From Straminergon stramineum (lineage: Eukaryota > Streptophyta > Bryopsida > Hypnales > Calliergonaceae): a DNA stretch of 64,000 bases. The notes under the pieces were generated by a model. It saw only the letters and a program-made list of their open reading frames with translations. It made no database searches and was not told where the DNA came from. The position numbers and the translations under genes were made by a program. The stretch is from the NCBI GenBank assembly GCA_963920665.1, contig OY987270.1, forward strand, positions 14,782,019 to 14,846,018, written 5' to 3'. Below are positions 44,712 through 57,885 of this stretch, in pieces; the stretch's first letter is position 1; each line of letters starts with the position of its first letter.

Positions 44712-47700
44712 TTACACGAAGACACTACATACAAGCTTCTTAAGGTGCCAAGTGATAACCCTACCTTGTCTAGAACCAAAGAATGGAGTGCGAAGCCAAG
44801 TATGCTCGAATTTGCGGATGAACTTATTGGACTTAGCTGGGAGCTTGTCACATAGGCGAGAGGTCTGGAGCCAAGCTACCCTTCTGTGATCCAATGTGGC
44901 TTCCCAAATCAGCTGCCCTAGTTTGGTGTGTGACCATGACTCTTGGTTGAAGACCCAAGAGTTCCTCCCCAACCAGCAGATCCATACCATAGATCCACGC
45001 AGTAGGGACCATATCCTAGTTCCAGCTCGAAGCCTTTTGGGAAGCGGGGAGCCCAGGAGACATTGCTGCCAGGTCAGACTGGGCCACCTTATTTCTAGCA
45101 ACGGGATTGCCTGAGAAAGGTAGAGAATGGAGAGGGCGAACCGCCATGCCAATTGGCTAGGGGCACATTCAATAAACCTGTGCATAATGGTTTCCTCGAG
45201 CCCTCGGTCGCAACAAGTGTAGGACATGTCAATGCCGGGGAAAATTTTTGTTCGCCAACTGTTAACTGCCACTGCCTTGTGTATCACTGACCAAAGATAG
45301 CCCACTTCCTTCTAGGGATGAGCTCTATTCCATACGTCTGACCACCCCGGTTTGTAGCTAGGTGGTAGAATCCTGTGCCACTTCTCAAGGATTGACCGCT
45401 TTAACTGGGAACGGGGATTGATTAGTGATCTGCCTTTCTTAGCTGTGTAAGCGTGTAGCAAGTCGCCATTCGACCAACGCCATCTACCCGGGTCGAATTG
45501 GAGGTTCTTCACAGTTCCTGCAAAAAGGTGGAAGGCTTGTGCCGTTGGTTGGGTGCTTCTTGTCATGATTACCACCCTGACTCGTTGGAGAATCCCCCTA
45601 TGCACTTCACTAGCCTGTTGGTCAGCATGTGCTCTACGGCGTAGTAGCATGGACGGTTGTCTAATTTCGAAACTAGGCTGTGATGCCTCCAAATGAAGAT
45701 CCACAATTTTTCCTGAGAGCTGTGGTTGAAACTGCCTTGACCTTTGCACAATGAAGATAGGGAGTGGGTCCTCTGGGTCATTGAATAAGCCTAGGAACTC
45801 TTTGTTTTTGGTGACATGTTTGGCTATCATAAGCATGTGCCTCCAGTCAATAGGGATGGCTGCTATTATCTTCATGTATTGTGCCCTCTCACCAGGTTGT
45901 AAATCGAATGAGATTCTGGCAGCCTCCCAACTCTTAAATGAACCCATGGCATGGTCCCACAAGTCCCCAATTTGTTGCATTCCCTTTGACATGAGGGCTG
46001 CAGCTCTCTTCCGTGAGAATCCAAATGAGTGGCCAATGAATTGCGTGGTCCATCAGAGGTGTGTTGTGAGGACTTTGTCGCCGTTGCTTGGGGGAGAGCA
46101 CCCAATGTTCGGGCTAAGTTTACGCCATGCTGTAATGATTCTATTCCAAGCCCGACTGCCTCTACCAGTTGAGAATTTATGGACTAAAAACCAAAAACTC
46201 TCCGCGGGCCAAACTCCCTTACCTACTGGCCGAATTTGTAGTAGTCTATACCGGAGGAGGATTTGCAGGCTGGAGTTTCCTAGCGCCGAAGCTTTAAGTA
46301 CCCACTTGGCGGTCAGAGCATTGAGAGCATCCTCCGGGTCGATCAGGCCCAGTCCCCCATGTTGCTTGCTGACACAGCAGTCGACCCATGCTACTCGTGC
46401 CCTATAGTGATGATTTGAGCCTGACCATAGGAAATTCCTCAAGGCTGTGCGAATCTGGCGAAGGACTAGGAGAGAGCCTCCCCAAATAAATATGAAGAAC
46501 CAAATTGTGGAAAGCAGCACTGAGTTGATTATAACCACACGGCCCGCCAAGGAAAGCCGCGTTGTGACCTAGAAGTTCAGTTTTTTCTAGATTTTGCTAA
46601 ATAAAAAGGCGTCTAAGTCAGGGGTATCCAACTCCAAGCCAAAGAGTGTCCCGAGCAGTTTTGAGAGCTGTTGGGGTTCTGCCCAATGGCAATCAAATTG
46701 GGAGCTCCAGTCGGGCCAGGGGTGGATCGAGAACCAGTAGGCTACACTCTTTGCCTAGTTCAACTTAAGACCTCCAGCCAAAAAAAACAATTCCAGCAGC
46801 TTCGTCAAACGACGCATGTTTGATTCACACCCCTGGATGGTGTAATTAGTGTCGTCCGCATATTGAATGATCAATTGTTGACCGAGGTCATGGGGGAGTG
46901 TGATTCCTATGATGCTCCCGTGTTCTTGTGCCCTTTTGGTCGCAATGTTCAATGCCTCCCCTACAAAGAGGAAGAGGTAAGGTGCCAACAAGCATCCCTG
47001 TCTTACGCCTCTAGTCACTGGGAATAACTCCGTAGTACAGCCGTTGATGCTCACGGAAGCTTCCGCTCCAATGAAGAGCATCTGACACAGGGTTACGAAT
47101 TTGGCCGGGACCCCTAGAGCTGCCATAACCCCCCATAGGAATGGTAGACTAACCGTGTCATAAGCCTTCATAAAATCTAGTTTGAGGAGGACCATGTCTT
47201 GCTTGGACTCCTTTGCCCAGGTGATGGTCTCATGTGTGACTAAAACATTGTCAAGGATGTACCTCATGGGGAGGAACGCTGTCTGGTCTTCACTGATGAT
47301 GTCTGCCATGAGGGGATGGAATCTTTGCTGCAAGGCCTTTGCCACTATTTTGTAAGCGACATTAAGTAGCGTGATCGGCCTCCAATTAGACAAAAGTTCC
47401 TTGTCATTTCCTTTATGTAGGAGGGCAATAAGTCCGCGTGTGAGTTGTTTTGGAAAAATTCCTGTTGCTATAGAGACTTGTACCATGGACACCAGGTCGC
47501 GCCCCACAAATTCCCAATATTTTGTGAAAAATTCGACAGCTATCCCATCGCAACCCGGGCTTTTTCCTTTGGCCATGGCCTCCGCAGCTTCCTTGAGTTC
47601 TGCCTCTGTGATCTCATGTGCTAACCTGTTCTAGGCTGACAAAGAGAATTTCGGGGGAATGAGCTCCAGCAAGGCCCGACTTGCTTCCTCATTCTCCACG

Positions 47701-49001
47701 CCAGAGTTTGGCTCTTGGTATAGTTTACTATAAAATGAGTGGCAGATCACTTTTAGGCCTGCTTGGGTTCAGATAATCTGGCCCTGATCATTCCTCAAGC
47801 TCGTAATCGCCGTGGCGGTGGAGCTTTCCCTAACTGCTTTGAAGAATTCCGGTGACATACGGTCTCCTGCATGTTTCCACCTAATTTTGGAGCAAAGTTT
47901 TGCACCTACGATTTTCCGGCTTTCCACTCTTTGAACATCCTCCCTGGCTTTCAAGAAGCGTTGTTGCACCTCTTGGCAGTCTGGATTGCCGTCAAGCTCG
48001 CCTGCTGCTTGTTCTAAGGCCTCTCTAGCGAGGCTCTCTTCCGCGTGAAAGGTGGTTGCTTTGTTCTTACAGAACGATTTGTACGACTTGGTGGCAACTT
48101 TGAGTTTGTGGAAGAATGGGGTGCCGGGAGGAAGGGCCTCCCAAAGTTTGCGTATTTGACTCTTGGCTTCGTCTAGCCATTGGACCGACATTTGCCACCT
48201 GCTATGCCTGGCCACTCCGTCCTCTAACTGTAAGACTACTTCAATGGGATTGTGGTCAGACCATGCACAGTCCCCTCGGACTATGTACTTTGTTGCTTTG
48301 CAAGTGGGTTCCCCTGCCGTACCTGTGTTGAAGTAGCACCTGTCAAGGCGGGCTAAGACCGGGCGGTTGTCTTGCCTGAAGTTATCCCAACTGAACCGAA
48401 GACTCCCTGGTGATCTCGGGTGGTCTTCCACTCGAAGGTGTCTCTTCGGTGCATTGAAGGCCAATCGCTCGCTAGCAGGAATGAGCCGTCCACACGGATT
48501 TGTTTTATCTTGACGCTTCTCAACCATATTAAAGTCCCCGAGAAGCATCCACCTGCAAGTGCTCGGCAGTGTAGCCATGAGTTCCCCCTAGAGGTGCAAT
48601 CGGCCTTGGGAGTCATTGGGGGCGTAAATGTTTACCACCCCAAGGTCACCCCCTGGTAGACCTGCTAAAATGAACTAGTGGGCTCTACTGCCCATCACAC
48701 TACCCGAGCTACTAATGACAACCTTCCATCTGGGAGCCACGAAGGTGGCGATTCCCCCTTTCCCTGCTCTCGAATTGTCAACTGTGTTACCGTAACCTTG
48801 GCTGGCTTCCACCACCCATGAGGTCGCTGTGGGCTAGAGCCTTCGACCTAAATCTTCCATTGCTAAATTCCTGAGTTTGTGCTCCTGGATACAAAGGACA
48901 TCAATCAACGGGATTCCTCGAATGTAATGTTGGAGTGTGGGGATTGATGCAGGGTCATTTAATCCTTGCACATTTAGTGAAATGAGTTTTAGATTCATCA
49001 T
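44712..49001 (-). pseudogene. LINE ORF2 (endonuclease-reverse transcriptase), with nonsense mutations
   Basis: Starts MMNLKLISLNVQGLNDPA at 49001 and keeps one frame for 4290 bp (1430 codons) without any net frameshift. Endonuclease features: VVNIYAPND near 48620 and GDFN at 48539-48528. Reverse transcriptase: LDFMKAYD (first catalytic Asp), RQGCLLAP, and YADD at 46862-46851. A C-terminal RVT-type zinc-binding segment has EETIMHRFIEC near 45185-45165, but the first Cys pair is not intact. At least ten in-frame stops, all TAG or TGA, interrupt it (for example 48587, 47769, 47634, 46755, 46053, 45312). Several sit where relatives have Trp, as in L*GEL and LNF*V. Confidence 0.92.
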
Positions 49002-51171
49002 CGAGTGAATGTTTTTGGGGATGGATTCCTTGCAGCGTCCCCTCCGCTATGGTTAGATGTAATCCTAAAGCCCCACCCGTCAAAATTGGGCTCTAACTGG
49101 TGGGATTCCTGTCTTTTGAGTGGTCCCTCCAACGGTCCGAGGCCTTTAGTTCTTGTGGCTGCTCTCAAGCTGCGGATGGAGGGAGAAATCAATTCGGAAC
49201 TGGGGCTGGTGTGTTGGGGTAGCCGACGATTTGCTGTGAGCATATTTAGGTGACGGAATACCCTGGCATTGTCCTCATCTTCACACGTAAGCTGGGTCCT
49301 TGCCAAGAATTCGGGCGACCCCAGGGGAGCTTCCTGTAGTGGAGCCTCGGCCCTTCCTTGGTTGAGCACGTGCCTTGTCGTTGTCACTGGAGAGGATGGA
49401 GGGCTGCCGTTCCTTCTACTTCCTAAAGGGGACAGGGGGCTCATCTGAGCGTCTAGGAATTCCTTTGATTCCTGGAATGCAAGTAGGTCTTGTATCGCTT
49501 GGGCTTCTTCCTCCGATTCTAGCTCTGATTCCTCCCCAGGTTGGAAGAAAATTCTATTGCTTGGTGATGTCGACACCCCCAGCAATCGTAGCGTTTGTTC
49601 TGCCGACTCAAGAATAGGCAGTTGTCTTTGCCTCGGCTGCTCACGCCATGTCACCTTGGCCATGTGTCCACACTAACTGGGGGGCGTTGGATCAGGGGGC
49701 CACATTCCTCAGGAGTTGGCCATGGGGTCTCGTGCTGTTCGTCTACCTCAGGTGCGGCAGCTTTCCCTACCTCGGTTGCTGTCACCTCTGCTCCACTTGT
49801 GATGGCTAGGCTCCTTCCTTCCACCATCCGCTCCACCTGAATCACCGCCTCCAACATGTTGTAGTCATTAATGTGTAGGGGAAATTGATGTTGGAGCAGT
49901 GGTAGTGGAGGCGGAGGGGCAAGAGGGGGGGGGAGCTGAGAAGCTAGCTCTCCCTGAGTACCTTGTGGAGCCGTTGCCTTCGTCCGTGGAGGTTGGGGGA
50001 TTTTGTAGGACCCAGAGATTGTTCCCCTCTCGAGTCCGGATTAGTATGGGCCACTAGTGTATACTGGAAGTCCATCGGTTGCGTTGAATCCTCAACGGGG
50101 ATTTGGGTTGCTGTTGGTTCGTTGACGAGGCCTCCTTTTTGGGGTGTATGCGGAAACCCCTCTTTCTGATGTGCCCTTTTACCGCCCCTTTGTTCCCTTG
50201 TGTATTTCGACCTCGGCTTGGGCTTCCTATGTTTGCGGTAGTCCACGAGCGTGAAGTCCACCGTGGTGCTATCCCTGTCTAATTCTGCTCGTTTACTTGG
50301 ATCTTGGCCTCCTCCCGAGGTGGCTGCTAGCTCCGTTGAGGCTGTTGGAGTTCGCTTCCCTGTGATTGGTGTCCTTGCCAAGTGGACAACTTTAGGGCAT
50401 GCCGCTTGCAAATGGGAGTACTCAAAGCATGAGGAGCATCTAATCTCAAATTCTTCATAGTTAACAAGTACTTCCACTTTCGCCCCTGATATATAGGTGA
50501 GTTCCAGGGAGGAGATTTGGGCCGGCTCTACTGGCATGGATATTTTGAACCTGGGATCCCCATGCATGCCCCCAACTTGATCGACTGCAACGACTTTGCC
50601 AATACTCTCGGCAATCTCCCTTGCACTGTCCATGAATTCCAATGGCAAAAAACTGAGGGATATCTACAGGGGGGTGAACATCGCCGGTGGTTTCCGAGGG
50701 TCGAACCCTGGGATCCATTGCTGGAAAATGAGGTGTCCTAACCCTAATTTAAGTGGCGACATTTGCAGGACCCTTTGGGCGTTAGCAAGGGAGTTAAGCT
50801 TAATGTACGCATACCCACATCCGGCCTCTCTAGCGAGGAGGATGGGGTCATTGCGTAAGGCACGCCGTAGTTCCTGGAGTCAAAAATCTAACCTAGGCTT
50901 TGGCGATTCTTCTCCAGACTAGCTTGCGATCACCACATGATGTTGGAGGTATTCTACTTGTTGTCATATAGCTGATCCATCGATTGACACCAGTGGGACC
51001 ACTTGTCGTTGACAAAGCAGTAGCCCTGCGTGGTTGCGAAACGTACCCGGTGGAAGAGCCGCTCCTGTAGCGCTCCCTGGTCGCCTCATGTGGTTGAGCT
51101 GGAGGCTGCCAGTTTCGCGTCGTTCCTGCTATTCCCCCTCGCCTCGTGTCCGTCTTGGTACTGGCCGCCAC
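48998..51171 (-). pseudogene. LINE ORF1 (nucleic-acid-binding), broken
   Basis: Likely begins MAASTKTDTRRGG at 51171. A DUF4283-type region follows (GYAYIKL..., then LPLEFMDSAREIAESIGK near 50648-50600). A CX2CX4HX4C zinc knuckle is encoded at 50438-50397 (CSSCFEYSHLQAAC). The C-terminal part (49663-48998) is rich in Ser, Pro and Glu. It is broken by TAG at 50895-50893 and 50666-50664 and by frame changes, one near the G run at 49923-49931. Its TGA overlaps the ORF2 start as ATGA (49001-48998). Confidence 0.85.
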
Positions 51172-51484
51172 TGTTCACATTGTGCCACAGGCTTGTCTCG
51201 TCTTACTGGCAGGCGTTGCAGCGCCTCACAGTAGTTACGACTGGCCATTTTAGGGTTTTAAGTACTGTCGCCGGAACCTGCAGCCGGATGGGTGGATCTG
51301 AATGATTCGCCTATCAATCGCAAGAGTAACCTTGAACGCAGCTATTAGTCCTTGATCCGCGCAGTGCCCAACTCTAACGGTGTATCAGATGTGATTTAAG
51401 CAGATTAGGGTGTCGCAGGAGCGAGCGCCCTCTCTCCGCACCTCACCATTGAGACCCAACCTCCGTTCAAGCGTTGAGGAGTTT

Positions 51485-52628
51485 GGAGGGCATAACAAAG
51501 GACCATTTTTTGCCAAGTGGGAGCCAAGAAGTGCCATGTCCATGAAAGTAACATCAATAGTGCTATTAGCATTGGGGTAGGTTTCCGTTGCTTTTTTGTA
51601 ATCCGCTCAGAACTTGCCAATACATTGCATCCATATAGGAAGGACTGAGGATGCTCTTAGAAAGTGATTTGTATTATTTCTTGAGTGTGTTGCAATTTGC
51701 ATCAAGCTATTGTATGTTCAGGTTTAATTCGCCAACACATTGATGCTGAAATAATTTAATTTTAGAATTTAGACAATTCGGCAACTCAATTTAAATTTCT
51801 TGGCTTTCGACACTTTGCTCTTCCTAATTTTTGGACACTCCTAATTTGGGATAGATTCTTCTATACATGCATAAATGTGTTTCTTTTTTCTAAATTTTCT
51901 CAAGAATTATTTTTGGATATTCAGAATTAGCAACAATGAATTTTTTTCAGATATTCAAAAATAGTTGTATAATTTTTTTAAATTTCAGATATCTTCTGAA
52001 TTTTCCTTAATTATTTATCAAACTGACCTATACATAGGGTAATTGAAGGCGATTTCACTTAACATTGAGTGTCTGGAGCATTTGAGTAGTGAGTATGGTT
52101 AACATTACTAAATTGTCTTAACATTTGAATGATGGATCTTGTTGGAATTTGAACTAAGGGAGGGTACACCTAAAAGTGCCACAAATTGGTATTGTGTCTA
52201 GTTACTATTATTAGGCTGTTCAAAATTTCATATTGTCTTGTTGGCAAGTGAGAGGAGGTTCTAATGCACTGAAGAACACACCATTTGGATACAATATGCA
52301 AAAATTATGGAGGGTCAAAGTTTGTTTCTAAAAGTGTTTCTTCCACATAGGTACATAATTAATTTTGGAAATGTACACATGAAGATGGTGGTTTAAGGTC
52401 AAGTGCCATTTTTGGGTGCCTACCGTAGTTTCATTTTGATGGTATTCTTTGGACATTACATGAATACACTATGAGTTGAAAGGTGGCAAGAAGCCCTTGC
52501 ATCCCCAACTGAAAAATCCCCAGATGTTGAAATGCCCCCCCCCCCCCCCCCAACTAGAACTCTCCAAAAATGCTATTGTTGACCTCCCTCTGCCGATGTT
52601 GGGAAATAAATTCAAGAACCCTGGCAGG
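51485..52628. other. Spacer with a local repeat
   Basis: 52190-52440 matches 55840-56100 (TTCCACATAGGTACATA, ACTATTATTAG). A 16-base C run is at ~52539. No gene recognised; no TMA7 first exon found here either. Confidence 0.45.
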
Positions 52629-53248
52629 GTCATTGCAAGAAACATCTACCATTTTTTGTCTCAAAATGGCCTATTTTCAGTGAATATTATGACTTTTGGA
52701 ATAATAATTTTTTAAATGAAATAAAATATGGATAATTAGGAAAGCATCCAAAGTAGTATTTGTGAAAATTTAGGCCTAGAAAAATTTATCTCTAAATGTT
52801 ATGTACAAAAAAAGAGTGATGGTAACTTGAAGATTCTCTTTTTCAACCATTTGCATCTTTGGGGAAAAAATTTGTGTTCTCTACACTTGTGCAAAGGTAG
52901 TGCACTTTAAGCACATATGAAATGTGGAAACTTTGTTATTTAAAAAAAATCTCTTTGTGGGCATGTGTAACTTTAGTAGAAGTCCTTGTCTCTCAATTTT
53001 GACCTTCAAATTTGCATTTTGAATCAAAACTAGAAAGAACATCCCCTAAAATGGCAAAGAGAGACATCCAATTGGGGGTTGTTTAAAAGTAGTAAACTAA
53101 TTTTTTAAAATTGGTAAAAATTACTCAATGTTTATAACTACTACATGTTCCTTCATTTCAAATTTACATATGAGGCAAAGTTATGAACAAAAAAACACCT
53201 ATCCGAGGCCAAGGGCCTCACAAAGGGCCAAGTGTTTCTTGCAATCAC
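52629..53248. mobile_element. E-family element, copy 2
   Basis: Inverted ends GTCATTGCAAGAAACATCTA and (reverse complement) GTGATTGCAAGAAACACTTG, as in 41171-41890. Interior not clearly alignable with copy 1, so the two may be different internal deletions of a larger parent. No clear target duplication. Confidence 0.7.
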
Positions 53249-53338
53249 CCCACAATGCTATCAATCTTGTGACGTAGAGCAAAAATGTCTAGTTGTTGAT
53301 CATCACTGCCTTGAGGGACAATCTAGACCGTGTATTGC

Positions 53339-54568
53339 TTAACCCCTCACCGCCAAAGGGGACCAAAAGTGTCCTCAAGTCAAATTCAAAGTGTTGTAAC
53401 TTTTGCATTCGATGTCTGAATTCGATAATACTTGTTGGAAAATTTGAGCTCTCTCTTCTAGTTTGTGTGGTAAAATTTTCAAATCAATACAAGATGTACT
53501 GAATTCTTGAAAGCCAATTGAAATTCACAAGTTCAATTTGAGTTCACCAAACTATATTTAAGGCCATATTTGTTATATTGAGACTTTTCGCAGATTTTGA
53601 GACAAAATACTAGTTATTTGAAAATTCATTTAAGAAAATAATAGTTGAAACCAAAAATAAATAATGCTCAAATAGTGATCCTATAACGAAATTCTAAAAG
53701 TTGGTGTTGTTACCTATTTATAAAAAAATACTAGTAAAGAGATAAAGCGGTTTATCTTCGAGTCTAGGATAAAAATGAGACTATGAAAAGTCTCAATATA
53801 ACAAATATGGCCTTTTATTTTGATGGTTGCAACTTCGAGAGCTTGTATCTCCTTCATTTAAAGTTCGTTTTCAATATAAAAAAATTTGGGTTATGTTCCC
53901 CTTGAAGTCTAGTTATCGTGGTAGAATTTTCACATCAATCCAGGTTGTTTTGAATGTTTGAGAGCAATTCAAAGTTCAAAATCCAGACATTTTTGGATTA
54001 TAGTGAACTTTGGCAACTTGTTTCTTCTTCATACAATGTTTGTTTTTAATAATTTCTTTGGAAAAGTTGCGCATACAAGTCTAGTTTGTGTGTATAAAAT
54101 TTCATATCAATCCAAGAAGTCATGAGTGATTGAGAAGCATTTTAGTAGAAGGAAGTTCAGTTTTTGATGTGTTTTTTGCAACTTTTCTTGCTATTTTTTG
54201 ACATTTCAAAGCCATTTTGCAGACACAATGAGTCAATTGAATGATATTTTTTTCATCAATGTGTTTGTATGCTGATTTTGAATCACTTTATAGTTTAAAG
54301 TTTCTTCATTTGAGTAGATTTAGAAATTGAATTTCACCTCCACATGTATTTTTAGGAAAAAGTCATCATCCTTTTTCAACACTAAAACATTATAATCTTG
54401 CAATCTATGCAGTCAAATGACTCCAAATTTGATGCACATCATCTACAACAAGTGCACTACAAGATTGTACGATTGTGATCTCTATAACTTGGTGAAAATT
54501 ATATCTATAATACTTCAAAAGAAATGTTGTTTTTGAACCTGTTCGGGCCTTGGGCGGTGAGGGATTAA
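53339..54568 (-). mobile_element. F-family TTAA element, copy 2, with nested MITE
   Basis: Ends TTAACCCCTCACCGCCAAAG and CTTGGGCGGTGAGGGATTAA, an inverted pair of ~20 bp with TTAA borders. Aligns with 746-1698 outside the nested element at 53561-53814. ATAATCTTGCAATCTATGC near 54392 is the shared motif. Non-coding. Confidence 0.9.
53561..53814. mobile_element. PIF/Harbinger (Tourist-like) MITE nested in F
   Basis: A 254-bp element with a ~29-30-bp perfect terminal inverted repeat beginning AGGCCATATTTGTTATATTG, flanked by TTA at 53558-53560 and 53815-53817. A GGCC-start and TTA duplication are typical of Tourist-like elements. The other F copy lacks it (near 975). Confidence 0.88.
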
Positions 54569-55207
54569 GGTCGATTCCCACTTGGCATTTGCAAATACCA
54601 TGAGCTTAAAGATAAAACTTTGTTATTAAAAGAAAATAATTTTTTTTCTGGCAATTCATGTTCGGAATCGTAGTGATAGTTTGTTATTGAGGCACAATTC
54701 CCACATGCTTGGTACTTACCATGAAAGACCTAACATACCCCTGCACAGCCAATTACCAATTTTGATTTGATGGCCAAAAATAGTCTAAATCTCAAACTTT
54801 GAATGATTTTAAAAATTAACAAGTCACCATCCCAAATCTATGGACAAGGAATTGTCATGAGTATCCAAATATTAGTAATCATTTCACTACAATTCAATAC
54901 CAACACATGAGCTCTAATCAAGGGGTGGAGAGATTTTTTTATGATGAAATTCATTGTCCATCATGAATCTTCAAAGGGTATGAGACAATTTGAAGATGAG
55001 AGCTTGATCACTGATTGGCAAAACACAAGAATTGTGTGCAATGTAGAACTTCAAACCTCATGTAGGCATAGTAAAATAACTTTTTTCAAGAAACTTTGAA
55101 CTAAGAAAAGTTGGTAAATCAAAGTAACTTTCATCTCCACAAATCCGTTAGAGATTCCAAGCCTCCAATCAAAAGTTTGGGACAAACCCCTAAAGTTTCA
55201 TTGCATA
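54569..55207. other. Spacer, no gene seen
   Basis: AT-rich, no recognised element or frame. Confidence 0.4.
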
Positions 55208-55806
55208 TTAACCCCTCAATGCCCAAGGCTTTTTTTTAGCTTCTTGAAACTTGCTCTAAATTGAACTAAAAGCCAACATTTTAATAAGTTCTATCAATTT
55301 TTTTTAATGTAACCATACAAATTCAAACCAAACATGTTAATTTTCAAATGGAAAAAGAAAAGTTGACAATATCACTTATGAATTGAAAGATTGTAATGTT
55401 TGATCATGAGGGTGTTCAAACTATGAAACCAATTTGAAGTCTTTTAATCCTCTTTTCACATGTCAAATCTAAAAAATTGGTCACCAAAAAAATATGAGGG
55501 TTAAAGGGCAGAACATGCATAATCCCATGCAATTTACAAATTCTCAAAGTTTGTTCTTTTATTTTTTTAAATGAATTTTTCATGTGATTTTTTTTGTAAG
55601 ATCTAGTGTCTTTGGGAGCCCTTATTACTAGAAAATAGAAATTTCATAATGATTCATTTTCATAATTTGATTTTTGATGCTAAAACTAAAATTCCAAAAT
55701 AATTTCAAAATAAAAAATACTAAAAATAGGAACTTGGTTAGTTTTTATTTAATTTCAAAGTTTTGTTGACAAGAGAATTCGGTACCTCAAGCATTTTAAG
55801 GATTAA
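55208..55806 (+). mobile_element. D-family TTAA element, copy 2
   Basis: Reverse-complement relative of 13176-13831. Ends TTAACCCCTCAATGCCCAAG and CTCAAGCATTTTAAGGATTAA (last 20 bases match). It contains ATTGAAAGATTGTAATGTTT near 55380. Right end more decayed than the left. Confidence 0.82.
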
Positions 55807-57882
55807 AGTAGGTATCTCCTTAACCACCACTTCTTGCTACTCTACCTAATTACTATTATTATTAGACGAGTCAAATTTTCATATTTTCTTCTTAACAAAT
55901 GAAAGGAGCTTCCAATACACGAAAGAATGCAACATTTGAATACTGTATGTAAAAGTTATGATGGGTCAAAGCTTTTCTTGATAGAGGTTATAAAATTGTT
56001 CTTCCACATAGGTACATATTGATTTTGAAGATATAAGCTAAGTGATGATGGTATTGGGTTAGTGGTGTATTTAGGGTATCTAGCTTATAGTTGCATTCCA
56101 CAATGAGAAAAAACACACACATTTTGGACACCCCAAATGAATTGGGTGCCATTAACTTACCATAAGCTTACTATGAATTGATTTTGTAATATATTTGAAC
56201 CATTTTTTTCATTTTCATGTTGGAACCATGCTACACTAAAACAATATTTAGTGTCATCCATACCTAGCCATTTACTAAAGGCTATAATTTTCTACAGAAG
56301 ATGAATATTTTTACCAAGAATGTAGATATAAATACTATTCAAAGAGAAAAATTCCTATAAACATAGTTGGCAAAAGTATTTGTCAAAAGGAAAAATTGAT
56401 ATCATTTTTAAATCAATTTATTTGAGTGACACTAAATACAATTATTAGTATAGTAAAAGAGAGAATATAGTTTTTGAAAAAAAATTATTCAAATTGACAG
56501 AAGAAGCCCATTATGGATTGTTTGGTCATTGTACATAGATATAGTTATTTTGATTCACATTCTTTGTATGCATGAGAACGAAAAATTAGTATTAATTTCA
56601 CATGCATTTCAATCAACTCATTTTTTGAAAAAAAATGATACATTATAGGGTGGTCAAAGTAAAAACATATAGCTTCCCATGGTGGCCAAAAGTAGGGACT
56701 ATTATTTTCTTTGGGGATTCTAATGTGTCTCTTACTTCCTTACATGGTTTCCGATGGAAATCCAAAAGCACCCTTGGTAGAATGAAACAATGAATGAGCC
56801 TTTAGCCATGTATCGTGTGCTCATTGAATTCATCAAAATGGTGACTATCTAATCCAACTCTAAAACTTTGAGTCCCAATTGTACACTCAATGCAATAAAA
56901 ACTACATTAGAATACAACAAAATTGAATTCAATCCAAAAATAGAGCTTTGAATTGAACTACAATCTCCATAGTGGATCTACTTACTTTAGTCAATCTACA
57001 ACACTAGTTCAAGGGGAAGTCGGGCCACACACATGACATGTGTTGATGAGAAGTTCTTTCTCTTCAATGTTGATATTCATGCTACACTATTGTCATAATG
57101 AAATTTAGTGTTTTTAACACTTATTACAAACATTGAATGTCAATATGAACATCAATTATCAAGTACATTTCCACTAGAAAAAACATAATTATTAGCAAGA
57201 TAGGACAACTTGCACTATATTAGTATTTAAAATTAAATTAAATTGTCAATATGAACACTAATCACCAACTAAAAAATGAGAATTATTATGAGTTCACCAA
57301 TGTGATAAAAAAACATTATAGATAACATAGTACTAAGTACTAAATATCAATCACAAAGCAATTTTCCTTCACATGGTTGCTTGTCTTTTGTTGAAATAAG
57401 AAAATACAATACAAAAATGCATTTTGAAAGGTTATAAAACCATAACTTTTTGCTTGGGAGTTCACAAATACAAGATGTAGCTAGCATGAGGAGATCCTTG
57501 GGCAAGATATTAGGTCATCTTGTCCAATGTCTTATGTGGCTTGTATTTCAAAAATTCATTCATGAACCCATTCAAATTTAAATTGGGAAAAAGATACAAG
57601 CATGAGAATTAAACTTGTCTCTCTCAAGTGTCACTAAGCTATGTTTACTTGTAATCGCCATGTACTTACAATTTATCCAAAATGAAGTGGAATTTGGATG
57701 AAAAGACTAAATAATGTGATTTTCTAATTGTTTTTAACAATTGGGGAAAAAAACCTGTTGAAGTGGAGGTAGAGAATTGCTTTGACCCCACTAATAGAGA
57801 GGTTAATATTCACTTCTAAAGTTCATCCCGATAGAACACCAATAATTAGTAATTGGGTCTCTTTCAAAAACAAAAACAAATA
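55807..57882. other. Long AT-rich spacer
   Basis: 55840-56100 is the second copy of the local repeat at 52190-52440. The rest holds no recognised gene or element; only short chance frames. Confidence 0.45.
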
Positions 57883-57885
57883 GAT

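Larger units (their letters stand above)
44572..51484 (-). mobile_element. Full-length plant L1-type LINE, inactivated
   Basis: A ~6.9-kb non-LTR retrotransposon on the - strand. The 16-bp target-site duplication AAGCGYTGAGGAGTTT stands at 44572-44587 and 51469-51484 (one mismatch). The 3' tail is a 16-base T run at 44585-44600 on the + strand. It has an ORF1 with zinc knuckle and an ORF2 with endonuclease, reverse transcriptase and RVT-type zinc-binding domain, as in plant L1 elements. It is markedly GC-richer than its surroundings. Both ORFs carry stops, so it cannot move by itself. It lies ~270 bp upstream of the TMA7-like exon, in the same orientation. Confidence 0.95.

Noticed and set aside
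44599..51305. + strand frames across the LINE
   Set aside because: Complementary to the - strand LINE ORFs; no + strand domains.
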